This document shows positions 1 through 7,822 of a stretch of DNA of 64,000 bases, in pieces. The DNA is from CAYLLN01 sp964384375 (GTDB lineage: Bacteria > Planctomycetota > Planctomycetia > Pirellulales > Pirellulaceae), in contig CAYLLN010000014.1 in the NCBI GenBank assembly GCA_964384375.1, forward strand, positions 1 to 64,000, given 5' to 3'. Under the pieces are notes generated by a model that was not told where the DNA came from, made no database searches, and saw only the letters and a list, made by a program, of their open reading frames with translations. The position numbers were made by a program, and so were the translations under genes. Numbering within the stretch: position 1 is the stretch's first letter; every line of letters starts with the position of its first letter.

Positions 1-53
1 AGCTAGCGCCCAACGCGAAATTAGGCAAACCGATCTTGTAAAAAATCACAGCC

Positions 54-452
54 TCAGCGTGAGGGGACTACTTTGGCAGTCGGTCGGCTGTGTATTTCCG
101 GGTGGCTGTGTGTTGGCGACAGCCAACCACGTCTCTCTTGGCGAGCGTGGGGCGTCAGCCCCATGAGCATCCTGAGGACCGTGAGGCGAGCAGCTTCCGG
201 GTGGCTGTGGGTCGCGCAGCGAACCACGGCGTCGTCGGGTAGGCGTCTCGCCTGCCAGCTTTCCAAGATGATCGGCGCTGGCTCTTGGCGAGCGTGGGGC
301 GTCAGCCCCATGAGCCCCAATCTCGGCTCCTCTGGAGTACCGCCGCTCCGCCGCCGCGCCAGCCTCCCCTCCGGCCCCTCACCCGCCGCCAACGTGCCAA
401 GAACCGCCGTCCCCAGAATCAGCGAAAAGGCGACGAAAAAGGTGCGAATCAT
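54..452 (-). CDS. Small putative secreted protein built partly from dispersed repeats
   Basis: The start is the ATG at 452, preceded by an AGGAG ribosome-binding site. The first 23 residues (MIRTFFVAFSLILGTAVLG...) form a convincing signal peptide. The rest of the roughly 132-residue product is low in recognisable structure, and its second half is encoded by the composite repeats at 96-168 and 195-315, so the peptide GLMGLTPHARQE occurs twice. No domain is recognised. The real gene may be only a short exported peptide whose original 3' end was replaced by repeat insertion. The coding status beyond the signal peptide is doubtful. Confidence 0.4.
   Translation of the reverse strand: MIRTFFVAFSLILGTAVLGTLAAGEGPEGRLARRRSGGTPEEPRLGLMGLTPHARQEPAPIILESWQARRLPDDAVVRCATHSHPEAARLTVLRMLMGLTPHARQERRGWLSPTHSHPEIHSRPTAKVVPSR
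96..315. repeat. Composite short dispersed repeat, two copies
   Basis: A 15-bp module TTCCGGGTGGCTGTG occurs at 96-110 and 195-209. A 34-bp module is identical at 135-168 and 282-315 and contains the hairpin GGGGC-GTCA-GCCCC. Both modules lie in the same order and orientation, so this looks like two diverged copies of one composite element. A third, inverted copy of the first module lies at 2716-2748. Confidence 0.8.
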
Positions 453-535
453 CGGACTCGCTCCTGATTGGAAAGGGAACCTGGAACCCGATGCGTAAGC
501 GCGGGCCATCCCCGACTAAGACGACGCCCCCCTCC

Positions 536-579
536 CCACATAGCCGTGACCAGTGGTCTCGCCTTGACAAGCTATGTGG
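536..579. repeat. Nested stem-loop in intergenic region
   Basis: The arms CCACATAGC (536-544) and GCTATGTGG (571-579) are perfectly complementary and enclose a second palindrome, GACCAGTGGTC (548-558). It lies about 50 bases past the stop of the minus-strand exonuclease gene. There is no T-run, so it could be a REP-like element rather than an intrinsic terminator. Confidence 0.55.
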
Positions 580-629
580 TGGGCTCAACTCCAATGCGAA
601 TATGCCACTTGCTGAGAACAACGACAGAT

Positions 630-1889
630 TCAGTCAACGGCCACTCCGATTGCCTTCCAAAAAACAGGTTCATGCAGAATACGAATGCCGTACTGTCGTG
701 CCTTTTTCGCTTTGCCAGACTGGGATTGCGGATCGGCCACCACCAACAAGTCGAGTTTCTTTGTGACACTGTCGGCGACCACCAGTCCCTTTTGCGTAGC
801 GAACTCAGAGGCGAGTTCTCGAGTAATAAACTCGCCTCTGATTGAACATTGGAACTCGCCAGTAAAGCAGACTCGCTTTCCCCTCAGGTCGGAACCATTG
901 GTGGAAGGCGGCGCAGCTGGAGTCGCTCGAAGGAGTGATTCGAGCTTTTGCGACGCTTCACTTATTGTGGCTTCAAGTGCATGGGCTTCGATTCCCAAAA
1001 GATGAGCAACGAGCAGCAAATCCTGCCTTTCAGCGTCAGAAATCTGCCCATCCGCCAACGCGGCCGCTGAAATTCGAAGGGCATAGTCATGATGTGCTTC
1101 TCGGATATCTGCGAGAGAGAGCCCCCACTTCGATGCGACCTCAACAAGACTCTCGCTCTCCGCTGCATCGATGTGTCGATCTTCTAGCACGCGGTCGAGC
1201 AGGGCAGTATAGGCAAGTACGGCCGAATCTTCCGATTCAGTCGGAAGGTCTCGCTGAAGCTTGTCCAACATTCGTTGAAGAAATCGAGGCGGTCTTTTCT
1301 GCAGACTGCGTGATTCCTCACGAGTGATCCGGCGGCAATTCCGTGATTCAACACTGGGCCAATTTGGAATTGGCAGGCTTGCAAGGCCGGACGAGCAATG
1401 ACTGCTATCTCGAAGCAGCAGCGTCAGAAGCCGCGCTGTCGCACGAGCATCATCTAACGCGCAATGCGAAACCTCTGGCCCAGCAACGCCGTAGCAATCA
1501 CAACATGAACATAAATCGCCACCGCCGGCTAACTGCATTGAACAAAACGTCGTAACCTCAGGGAAAACAAGTCCAAGCCGACTGAACTCGAACTCTAAAA
1601 ACGAACGATCAAATCGCACGTTGTGGCCACCAAGTGCTACACAGTCGCGAAGCGCTTCGACAATATCACCCGCAAGGTCTGCAAATCGGGGTGCGTCGAT
1701 AACATCCTTTGAAGCAAGTCCGTGGATGGAGGACGGACCAATGTCACGCTCGGGATTCACTAGCGAAACGAATTCTCGGACAGAGGCTCCCTCCAATGAA
1801 ACCACTACAATGGCTATTTCTATGATCCTATCGTGGCGATAGGGATTCACCCCGGTAGTCTCAACATCCACAACTGCCAGAAGGGACAT
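630..1889 (-). CDS. DEDDh exonuclease with TerB-like and BRCT domains
   Basis: The product is a 419-residue protein. Residues 1-165 form a DnaQ-like 3'-5' exonuclease: ExoI D8-V-E10-T-T-G, ExoII around H89-N-V-R-F-D94, and ExoIII H142...D147, which is the DEDDh set. Residues about 225-310 resemble a TerB/tellurite-resistance helical domain (acidic helices, 'ADGQISDAERQ'). Residues about 335-415 form a BRCT domain ('GKRVCFTGEF'). The ATG at 1889 has GGAG nine bases upstream; a TTG five codons earlier overlaps that GGAG and is less likely. The protein probably acts in DNA proofreading or repair, with BRCT giving a protein or DNA-end contact. Nuclease family is secure, biological role inferred. 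Confidence 0.9.
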   Translation of the reverse strand: MSLLAVVDVETTGVNPYRHDRIIEIAIVVVSLEGASVREFVSLVNPERDIGPSSIHGLASKDVIDAPRFADLAGDIVEALRDCVALGGHNVRFDRSFLEFEFSRLGLVFPEVTTFCSMQLAGGGDLCSCCDCYGVAGPEVSHCALDDARATARLLTLLLRDSSHCSSGLASLPIPNWPSVESRNCRRITREESRSLQKRPPRFLQRMLDKLQRDLPTESEDSAVLAYTALLDRVLEDRHIDAAESESLVEVASKWGLSLADIREAHHDYALRISAAALADGQISDAERQDLLLVAHLLGIEAHALEATISEASQKLESLLRATPAAPPSTNGSDLRGKRVCFTGEFQCSIRGEFITRELASEFATQKGLVVADSVTKKLDLLVVADPQSQSGKAKKARQYGIRILHEPVFWKAIGVAVD

Positions 1890-2054
1890 GTAAAGAGTCT
1901 CCAAATCGAATTGGGATATGCCGGATTCTAGCCATTTCGTGGCATGAAATCACTCCTATCCAAACTTGGCAACTCTGACACGAATCCCCACGTGGCCTTG
2001 TCACATCGAGTGGGCGAACCACGCTCGTGTTGCGGGGGAATCGCCCGAACGGCT

Positions 2055-2642
2055 TTACACCGCGAAGATTTCGCTCACCGCGACCGTCCAGCCGGGGACG
2101 GTTGGTTCGGCATGAGCGATCTCGCCGGCGCGGAAGAGGATCGGCTGCGTGGGAGCCGGCGATTGATAGAGCGTGACGGTTTGGGCGACTGGATCGACGT
2201 CCCAGACGGCGAGCGTCCCCGCCTCGAAGTAGTCGGCCCGCTTGGCGACCATCTCGCGCTGAGCAGCCGGTGTGTAATCCCCTTCGCTCCGAACCTCTAC
2301 GGCGAACGTCGGCGCGCCTTCGATGAACTTCATCCGATTGGCGGGGAGGGGGCCAACGTAATACGAAGCGTCGGGCGAGAAGGACTGGCGGCCGTTCTTG
2401 AGTGGCTGGGGCAGTGCGTATGCCACGTTGTCGGTCAGGGCGACTCCGATTCCGAGTTGTTTGCAATAGGCCCGCAAACGGACGAAAATCTCGGCGGCGA
2501 TTGCGGAAGGCAAGAAGCCGGTGGGCATATAGCGCACAATCCTCCCGTTGATCAGTTCGGCCTTCCCTTCAACGCGATGCAGATCGTCGAGCGTCGCGAG
2601 GGGTGTGCTAGGCGGAATCGGATTGGCTAAAACGGTCGCCAT
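2055..2642 (-). CDS. Uma2-family (DUF820) putative endonuclease
   Basis: The product is a 195-residue protein with the Uma2 fold signature: an N-terminal 'LDDLHRVEGKAELINGRIV', then 'SFSPDASYYVG', 'APTFAVEVRSEGD' and a 'KRADYFEAGTLAVWDVDP' segment. The D...E-x-R elements correspond to the PD-(D/E)XK core. The family is very abundant in planctomycetes and cyanobacteria, and its function is unproven. The ATG at 2642 is preceded by GAAAGG. The longer frame to 2738 runs into the dispersed repeat at 2716-2748 and was not used. No partner gene is adjacent. Confidence 0.85.
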   Translation of the reverse strand: MATVLANPIPPSTPLATLDDLHRVEGKAELINGRIVRYMPTGFLPSAIAAEIFVRLRAYCKQLGIGVALTDNVAYALPQPLKNGRQSFSPDASYYVGPLPANRMKFIEGAPTFAVEVRSEGDYTPAAQREMVAKRADYFEAGTLAVWDVDPVAQTVTLYQSPAPTQPILFRAGEIAHAEPTVPGWTVAVSEIFAV

Positions 2643-2985
2643 GCGGATGCCTTTCTCTACTACCAGACTACCCCGCGCGGCAGGGAGGGGCAAGTTTGAC
2701 TGTGCAACCGCACTCCGTGGTTGGCTGCCCTCCAACACACAGCCACCCAGAAATCAGCCGGGTAGTCGGAACGCCCGCTCGCGGCGATGTCCTACAAAGT
2801 AGTCCCGCCAGGTCCTTGGCAGGACCGATGCGTAGCTGCTCGGAAAGCCCAGCGCGAACCTCACGCCTCCAACGTCCTCTTTACCCTTCAACCGCCGACT
2901 GTGGCGGGTAGAATAGACGTGCGGCAACTGGGCCTCCCTCCCGCTCGCGGTTCCGCGCCCCGCCACCTGCCGTCCGCCTTGGGTT
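2643..2985. other. Intergenic region with one repeat copy
   Basis: This 343-base gap separates the divergent Uma2 and DMT transporter genes. It holds the inverted repeat copy at 2716-2748. Divergent promoters must lie here, but I cannot assign -35/-10 elements. Confidence 0.5.
2716..2748 (-). repeat. Inverted copy of the 96-132 repeat module
   Basis: CGTGGTTGGCTG followed by CCAACACACAGCCACCC matches the reverse complement of 98-131 with only a few mismatches, concentrated in the central spacer. The two copies face each other across the exonuclease and Uma2 genes. Confidence 0.75.
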
Positions 2986-3864
2986 ATGCCCCGCCCCGCT
3001 GCTCTCCCCTACATCTGGATGCTGCTTGGATCGGCGTCGTTTGCCGTTATGGCCGCGCTGACCGCATCGCTGCGGGATGAGTGCGATTGGCAGTGGATTG
3101 CAATCGCCCGCACCGGCCTTGCCATGGTCTTTGCCGCCACGCTCGCGGTCGCCGGTGGGGCCAAACTCGTTTTCTTTCGCCCCGGCAAGCTCTGGATGCG
3201 GAGCCTTGCCGGCAGCGTCAGCCTCGTTTGCGGCTTTTACGCAATGACGCACTATCCGGTGTCGGAAGTGCTCACGCTGACGAACATGTTTCCGCTCTGG
3301 GTCGCGCTCCTCTCGTGGCCGCTTCTGGGAGAGTCGCCATCGTTCGATGTCTGGCCGGCAGTGCTCATCGGCCTCGTCGGGATCGTCCTCATTCAGCAGC
3401 CGGAAACCACCGGCACAGGCTGGGCGGTGGCGACCGCGCTCGTCAGTTCGCTCACGAGTGCAATTGCGCTGATCGGCTTGCACCAGGTGAAGGAGCTCGA
3501 TCCGCGGTCGATCGTGGCCCACTTCTCGGGCGTCGCCTTAGCGTTCGCCGTCGGCGCGCTCTTCTTGCTGCCGCGCGAACATGGTCCGCCACAGGAGCCG
3601 CGGATGCTGCTCACGCTCTTGGGAATTGGGATTGCCGCGACGGTGGGACAGCTCTTTCTGACCAAGGCGTTTGCTGCCGGCCCGCCCGCGCGGGTCTCGG
3701 TCGTCGGCCTGGCGCAAGTCGGCTTTACGATGCTGCTCGAAATGGCCTTTTGGCAACGGACCTTCGGCGGGCTCACGCTCCTGGGAATCGCCTTGGTGAT
3801 TGCTCCGACCGCGTGGACGCTCTTGCGAACGCGTCCCGCTCCAGCTAGCAAAGCAGTAACGTAA
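2986..3864 (+). CDS. EamA/DMT-superfamily transporter
   Basis: The product is 292 residues, the normal length for a ten-helix drug/metabolite transporter made of two EamA repeats (about 8-140 and 150-285). Diagnostic segments include 'ASFAVMAALTASL', 'YPVSEVLTLTNMFPLWVALLSWPLLGE' and the matching 'GLAQVGFTMLLEMAFWQ' in repeat two. It should lie in the inner membrane and export or import a small metabolite; the substrate cannot be read from sequence. It ends 23 bases before the next gene on the same strand, so co-transcription is possible although the products are not obviously related. Confidence 0.88.
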   Translation: MPRPAALPYIWMLLGSASFAVMAALTASLRDECDWQWIAIARTGLAMVFAATLAVAGGAKLVFFRPGKLWMRSLAGSVSLVCGFYAMTHYPVSEVLTLTNMFPLWVALLSWPLLGESPSFDVWPAVLIGLVGIVLIQQPETTGTGWAVATALVSSLTSAIALIGLHQVKELDPRSIVAHFSGVALAFAVGALFLLPREHGPPQEPRMLLTLLGIGIAATVGQLFLTKAFAAGPPARVSVVGLAQVGFTMLLEMAFWQRTFGGLTLLGIALVIAPTAWTLLRTRPAPASKAVT

Positions 3865-3887
3865 GAGCGAACATTCGGAGCCGAGCG

Positions 3888-5690
3888 ATGCGTGGCATGC
3901 TGAGGTGGGGCGCGCTGGGGATCTGCACCGCCGCCGTTGTTGCCGCATGCGTGCATGCCGACGAGCCGCCGCAGCCAAAGATTGGCGATGCCGTCGAGAG
4001 CCTCAAGTTCAAAGACATCCGCTACGTCCCCCGGTCGCTGGCCGATTTCAAGGAGGCCAAAGCAGTCGTCCTCGTCTTCACGAATACCTCCTGCCCGCTC
4101 GCGCAGAAATACTGGCCCAAGTTGCAGCGGCTGTCAGAGGAGCATCGCGAAGCGGGCGTGCAGTTGGTCAGCGTAAATGTTGCGCCCGACGACGAAATTG
4201 CCGAAATCGCGCAGCAAGCGATCGACTATGGCGTGGACTTTCCGCTGGTGAAGGATACCGATGGTTCGTGTGCTAAGGCACTCGGCGCGACGCACACGCC
4301 GCAAGTAGTCGTTCTCGGTGCGGCGGAAGGAGAGCGTAGCGAGCGGCGGATCGTCTATCGCGGGCGGATCGACGATCAGCAGCGGCTGGGCGGAGCGAGG
4401 CCGAGCGTGACGAGCGACGATCTGAAAGCCGCGATTGACGACGTACTTGCTGGTCGCTCCGTCAAGACGAGCGAAACGCCCGTCGATGGTTGTCTGATCA
4501 CGCTCCCGTCGTTCGAGCCACCTGCCAAACCAGTGACCTTCTACGAGCACGTGCTCCCCATCGTGCAGAATCATTGCGTCGAATGTCATCGGGACGGCGG
4601 CAGCGGGCCGTTCGCGCTAACGACGCTCGACGAAGTCGCGAGCCATGCCGAGATGGTTGCGGAAGTCGTGGCCGAACGGCGGATGCCCCCGTGGTTTGCC
4701 AGCCGCCGGCAGACGTTTCACAACGAGCGGGGCCTCTCGGCTGTCGAGCGCGAGACCATCGTCGCCTGGGTCAAAACAGGCCGTGCAGCCGGCGACGAGA
4801 AGCTCGCTCCTCCGCCGCGGACCTTTGCCGAGGGGAAATGGGAGATCGGCGAGCCGGACCTCGTGACGACGGCCTTCGAAACGCACAGCTTGCCCGCCGA
4901 CGGCTTTGTCGATTACCGCTACACCGTCCTGCCGCATCTGTTTCTTGCCGACACGTGGGTTTCGGCGGTCGAAATTCTGCCGAGCAATCCGGCCGTCGTG
5001 CATCACGCGAATCTGGCGTATTGGACCATCGGTGGTGAATTCGATCCGAGCAACTTCATCACCGGTCGCGTCCCCGGTGGCACGCCGCTCGTGGCCGACG
5101 ATGGCGTCGCGTTCAAGATTCCGAAAAACTCCGTCATCGGTCTGCAAATCCACTACACCACGACCGGCAAGCCGGAGAAGAACCGGATGTCGGTCGGCCT
5201 GAAGTTTCCGAAGTCCGTCGTGCGGCAAGAGCTGAGGCACGTGCAGGTGACGACATCGCGGTTCGCCATTCCGCCGGGCGCGGCAGCCCATGCCGTGAGC
5301 GCCGGCCGTACGCTCCCGTGCGACGCCACGGGGATCGGCATGTTTTCGCACATGCACCTTCGCGGGAAGGACATGACGTTTATCGCCCGCCCGCCGGAAG
5401 GGGAGCCCGAGAAGCTGCTTTCGATTCCGAACTACCACTACGACTGGCAGCAGAACTATCGCTGGCAGCCGGGAACGAAAAAGTTTCCCAAGGGGACGCA
5501 GATCGAAGTGACGGCCCACTACGACAACAGCCGCTTCAATCCGTTTAATCCCGACGCGACCGTCACGGTGAAGCACGGTCCGCAGACGATCCACGAGATG
5601 ATGTTCGGCTTTTTCTTCTACACGGCGGATGGCGAGGATTTGAATCTGAAGGTCGATCCGAAGACCGGACGCGAAGTGGCGGGAGAATAG
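3888..5690 (+). CDS. Exported redoxin / cytochrome c / copper type II monooxygenase-like fusion
   Basis: The product is 600 residues. Residues 1-24 are a signal peptide. Residues about 30-190 are a peroxiredoxin/thioredoxin-like domain with 'TNTSCPLAQKYWP' (C69, single active Cys). A heme c motif C230-V-E-C233-H234 follows, with a 'RRMPPWFA' loop typical of planctomycete cytochromes. Residues about 320-590 resemble the peptidylglycine alpha-hydroxylating monooxygenase core: H372-H373 and H422 fit the CuH ligands, H488-x-H490 and M571/M572 fit CuM. The ATG has GGAG upstream. The set suggests an envelope redox enzyme that could feed electrons from heme to copper; the substrate is unknown. Domain calls are from motif reading. 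Confidence 0.85.
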   Translation: MRGMLRWGALGICTAAVVAACVHADEPPQPKIGDAVESLKFKDIRYVPRSLADFKEAKAVVLVFTNTSCPLAQKYWPKLQRLSEEHREAGVQLVSVNVAPDDEIAEIAQQAIDYGVDFPLVKDTDGSCAKALGATHTPQVVVLGAAEGERSERRIVYRGRIDDQQRLGGARPSVTSDDLKAAIDDVLAGRSVKTSETPVDGCLITLPSFEPPAKPVTFYEHVLPIVQNHCVECHRDGGSGPFALTTLDEVASHAEMVAEVVAERRMPPWFASRRQTFHNERGLSAVERETIVAWVKTGRAAGDEKLAPPPRTFAEGKWEIGEPDLVTTAFETHSLPADGFVDYRYTVLPHLFLADTWVSAVEILPSNPAVVHHANLAYWTIGGEFDPSNFITGRVPGGTPLVADDGVAFKIPKNSVIGLQIHYTTTGKPEKNRMSVGLKFPKSVVRQELRHVQVTTSRFAIPPGAAAHAVSAGRTLPCDATGIGMFSHMHLRGKDMTFIARPPEGEPEKLLSIPNYHYDWQQNYRWQPGTKKFPKGTQIEVTAHYDNSRFNPFNPDATVTVKHGPQTIHEMMFGFFFYTADGEDLNLKVDPKTGREVAGE

Positions 5691-5697
5691 CCCAGCC

Positions 5698-5780
5698 GTA
5701 GGGTGCATGAAATGCACCTCTCCCCCCGAGCGTGATCAAGCGGCTCACTTGGTGCATTTCGCTGCGCTCATGCACCCTAC
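5698..5780. repeat. Palindromic TIR element, copy 1
   Basis: The terminal arms TAGGGTGCATGA (5699-5710) and TCATGCACCCTA (5768-5779) are perfect inverted repeats, with subterminal AATGCACC/GGTGCATT. The 83-base unit can fold as a cruciform. A second copy in the opposite orientation lies at 39744-39816. It starts eight bases after a stop codon. Confidence 0.85.
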
Positions 5781-5878
5781 GTACCCACAACGACTGCGTC
5801 CGGAAGTTGACGCCGCAATAGGAAGCGGTGAGACTGGCGGTATTGCTTCCTCCACTTGCCGCAACGCGAGACGCCCGC

Positions 5879-6439
5879 ATGCCAGCCATCGATCCGCAAC
5901 TCTTTGCCCGCGTGGAATTGTTCGACAACCTCACGTCCGACGATCTGGCCGCACTGCTGGCTTCGAGCAGTGAATTGACCGTCGCTGCCGGCCAGACGAT
6001 TTATGCGGCAGGTCAGGTGGAACGGGCGCTTTACATCCTTCTGTCCGGTGCCGTCGAAGTCGATGTCACTCCGCCACGTGCGGCCGACCGGATGGTGGCG
6101 GAACTAGGTCCGGGGAGCGTCTTCGGCGAGAGCAGCTTCTTTCACTCCGGTCCGCACAGCGCTACCGTGAAGGCCCTCGCCGACTCGAAACTCGTCCGGA
6201 TCAACCGCGAATCGTTCGATGCCCTGCTGCAGTCGAACAACCTGGCGGCACTGCGGGTGGCGGCGAATGCGGCCAGGATTCTTGCTGACCGCCTGCAAAA
6301 AGCCGACGAGCAAATCGTCGCGCTGCTCGAGTCGATTCAGGATCGCAAGGTCCACGCCGCGCTGTCCAAGTTTCGCGCGACGATGGACCACTCGTTCGGT
6401 GCGTCGGGTTCGTCGATGGGGCCGATGGCGACGAACTAG
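5879..6439 (+). CDS. Cyclic nucleotide-binding domain protein
   Basis: The product is 186 residues and consists of one CNB/cAP_ED beta-barrel (residues about 8-125): 'LFARVELFDNLTSDDLAALLA', 'YAAGQVERALYILLSGAVEV' and a phosphate-binding-cassette-like 'GPGSVFGESSFFHSGPHSATVKAL'. The cassette has G-E-S but lacks a clear Arg-Thr/Ser-Ala pair, so ligand binding is uncertain. There is no DNA-binding HTH; the C-terminal about 60 residues are helical ('LAALRVAANAARILADRLQKADEQIVALLE'). It therefore looks like a sensor or interaction module rather than a CRP-type regulator. The start is the ATG at 5879; a GTG at 5828 is possible. Confidence 0.82.
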   Translation: MPAIDPQLFARVELFDNLTSDDLAALLASSSELTVAAGQTIYAAGQVERALYILLSGAVEVDVTPPRAADRMVAELGPGSVFGESSFFHSGPHSATVKALADSKLVRINRESFDALLQSNNLAALRVAANAARILADRLQKADEQIVALLESIQDRKVHAALSKFRATMDHSFGASGSSMGPMATN

Positions 6440-6468
6440 CATTGCCGTCGTGGTCCATCGCGGCATCG

Positions 6469-6882
6469 TCATTTCCCGCCGCAGCCGTAACTGCATCGGG
6501 AGAGCGTGAACTTGCCGTTGTCCTTGCACGAGCTGTAGTTGGCATTGAAGCAAGTATCGGTCGCAGCGGCGCTGAACGAGAACGTGCCGACCATCCGGCC
6601 GAGGTACTTGCTCCCAGACAGGTACACAACGCCGTCCCGTTCCTCAGCGGTCATTGTGACCGAATACTGGAACGGCATGATCTTGAAGAACCGGCCGCGG
6701 AAGTGGACTTCGTACTGATTGCCGCCGCACGAGACGAACTCGGCCCAGAGCGGTCCCTTGTGACCGGTGGCACAGCTTTCCCACGTGCCGCTCCAGCAGC
6801 CGGACAGATCGACGGCGCGGGCAGCGGCAGGGAGGACGAGCAGGAGGGCAAATGCAAAGAGGGCCAATCGGAGGCGCGGCAT
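6469..6882 (-). CDS. Small cysteine-rich secreted protein
   Basis: The product is 137 residues. Residues 1-23 (MPRLRLALFAFALLLVLPAAARA) are a signal peptide. The mature part contains eight cysteines spread as pairs ('GCWSGTWESC', 'SCGG', 'CFNANYSSC', 'CSYGC'), suggesting a disulfide-stabilised beta-rich fold. The 'WSGTWES...FRGRFFKIMPF' segment recalls small planctomycete exported domains of unknown role. The start was placed at the ATG at 6882 to give the signal peptide; AGGG lies upstream. It is convergent with the CNB gene. No function is assigned. Confidence 0.7.
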   Translation of the reverse strand: MPRLRLALFAFALLLVLPAAARAVDLSGCWSGTWESCATGHKGPLWAEFVSCGGNQYEVHFRGRFFKIMPFQYSVTMTAEERDGVVYLSGSKYLGRMVGTFSFSAAATDTCFNANYSSCKDNGKFTLSRCSYGCGGK

Positions 6883-7019
6883 AGGACACCCTGAAGGAAG
6901 GAACGGGCGGGCATCCTGCACGCAATCGGCATCCTGCTTCGCCATTCATCGACCGGCAAATGGCCCGGCCCGCGATCGGGTTGCGAAAGTTACAATCGCA
7001 AGGACTAGGAAAAACCTAC

Positions 7020-7754
7020 ATGCCGATCACCAAGACCAACTTTGGCGGACTTACCACCTATGTCGTCTCCGAAATCCCTGACGGCGAGCGACCCGAACTG
7101 GCCGTTGTGCTCTGTCACGGCTACGGCGCGACTGGACGCGATCTCATCGGCCTGACCGAGGCCATCGGCGAGATCCAGCCGTCCGTGCTTGCGCGGACCG
7201 TGTTTTTGTATCCTGCCGGGCCGCTCGATCTTACGCCCCAGGGGATTCCCTATGGTCGCGCCTGGTGGCACATCGACCTCGATCGGCTGCTGAACCATCC
7301 GACGGCGGAGGTGCTCATGCAGTTTCGCCGCGGTTGCCCCGAGGGACTGCCCGAAGCCCGCGGCATGCTGCTGCAACTCATCGCTGAAGCGGGGCATGGC
7401 ATGGGCCTGGCCCCCAATCGCTTCGTGCTCGGTGGCTTTTCGCAGGGCGCCATGCTGACGACCGATGTGGCCCTCCGCATGGAACAAGGTCCGGCTGCAC
7501 TCTGCATCCTGTCGGGGGCGCTCATCAACGAGACCCAGTGGCGCGGGCTTGCCCCGAAGCACCTGCCGCTTACCATCCTGCAGACCCACGGCCGGCAAGA
7601 TCCAATCCTCATGTACCCACAGGCGACGGCCCTTCGCGACTTGCTTCAGGACAGCGGTCACAACGTGGAGTTCGTGCCGTTTGAAGGGTATCACGAGATT
7701 CCGGCGGCGGTCATTCAGCGACTCGCAGAGATGATCGAACGGTTGGGGATGTGA
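7020..7754 (+). CDS. Phospholipase/carboxylesterase-family alpha/beta hydrolase
   Basis: The product is 244 residues, typical for the carboxylesterase/lysophospholipase family (Abhydrolase_2). The nucleophile elbow is G139-F-S141-Q-G, the acid D194 lies in 'HGRQDPI', and the base H225 lies in 'GYHEI', so the Ser-Asp-His triad is complete. The oxyanion 'LCHGYGATG' is at 31-39. No signal peptide is present, so it is probably cytoplasmic. The start at 7020 removes an unlikely basic N-terminal extension from 6960. It probably hydrolyses short-chain or lipid esters; the substrate is unknown. Confidence 0.87.
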   Translation: MPITKTNFGGLTTYVVSEIPDGERPELAVVLCHGYGATGRDLIGLTEAIGEIQPSVLARTVFLYPAGPLDLTPQGIPYGRAWWHIDLDRLLNHPTAEVLMQFRRGCPEGLPEARGMLLQLIAEAGHGMGLAPNRFVLGGFSQGAMLTTDVALRMEQGPAALCILSGALINETQWRGLAPKHLPLTILQTHGRQDPILMYPQATALRDLLQDSGHNVEFVPFEGYHEIPAAVIQRLAEMIERLGM

Positions 7755-7822
7755 GTCACTTGTCACTTGTCATTAGTCACTTGCTGTCCCCTGACTCCTG
7801 CCCCCTGTCTCCTGTCTCCTTC
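7755..7822. repeat. Low-complexity TGTC-rich spacer
   Basis: Short direct repeats such as 'GTCACTTGTCA' and 'CCCTGTCTCCTGTCTCC' fill the gap between convergent genes. TGTCATTAGTCACT (7768-7781) recurs exactly at 57000-57013, and a reverse-complement-like tract (GGAGACAGACAACAGAGGAC) lies near 10744-10763. The tract looks like a dispersed repeat family. Confidence 0.6.

Noticed and set aside
1890..1904. TTG start five codons upstream in the exonuclease gene
   Set aside because: It overlaps the GGAG that best serves the ATG at 1889.
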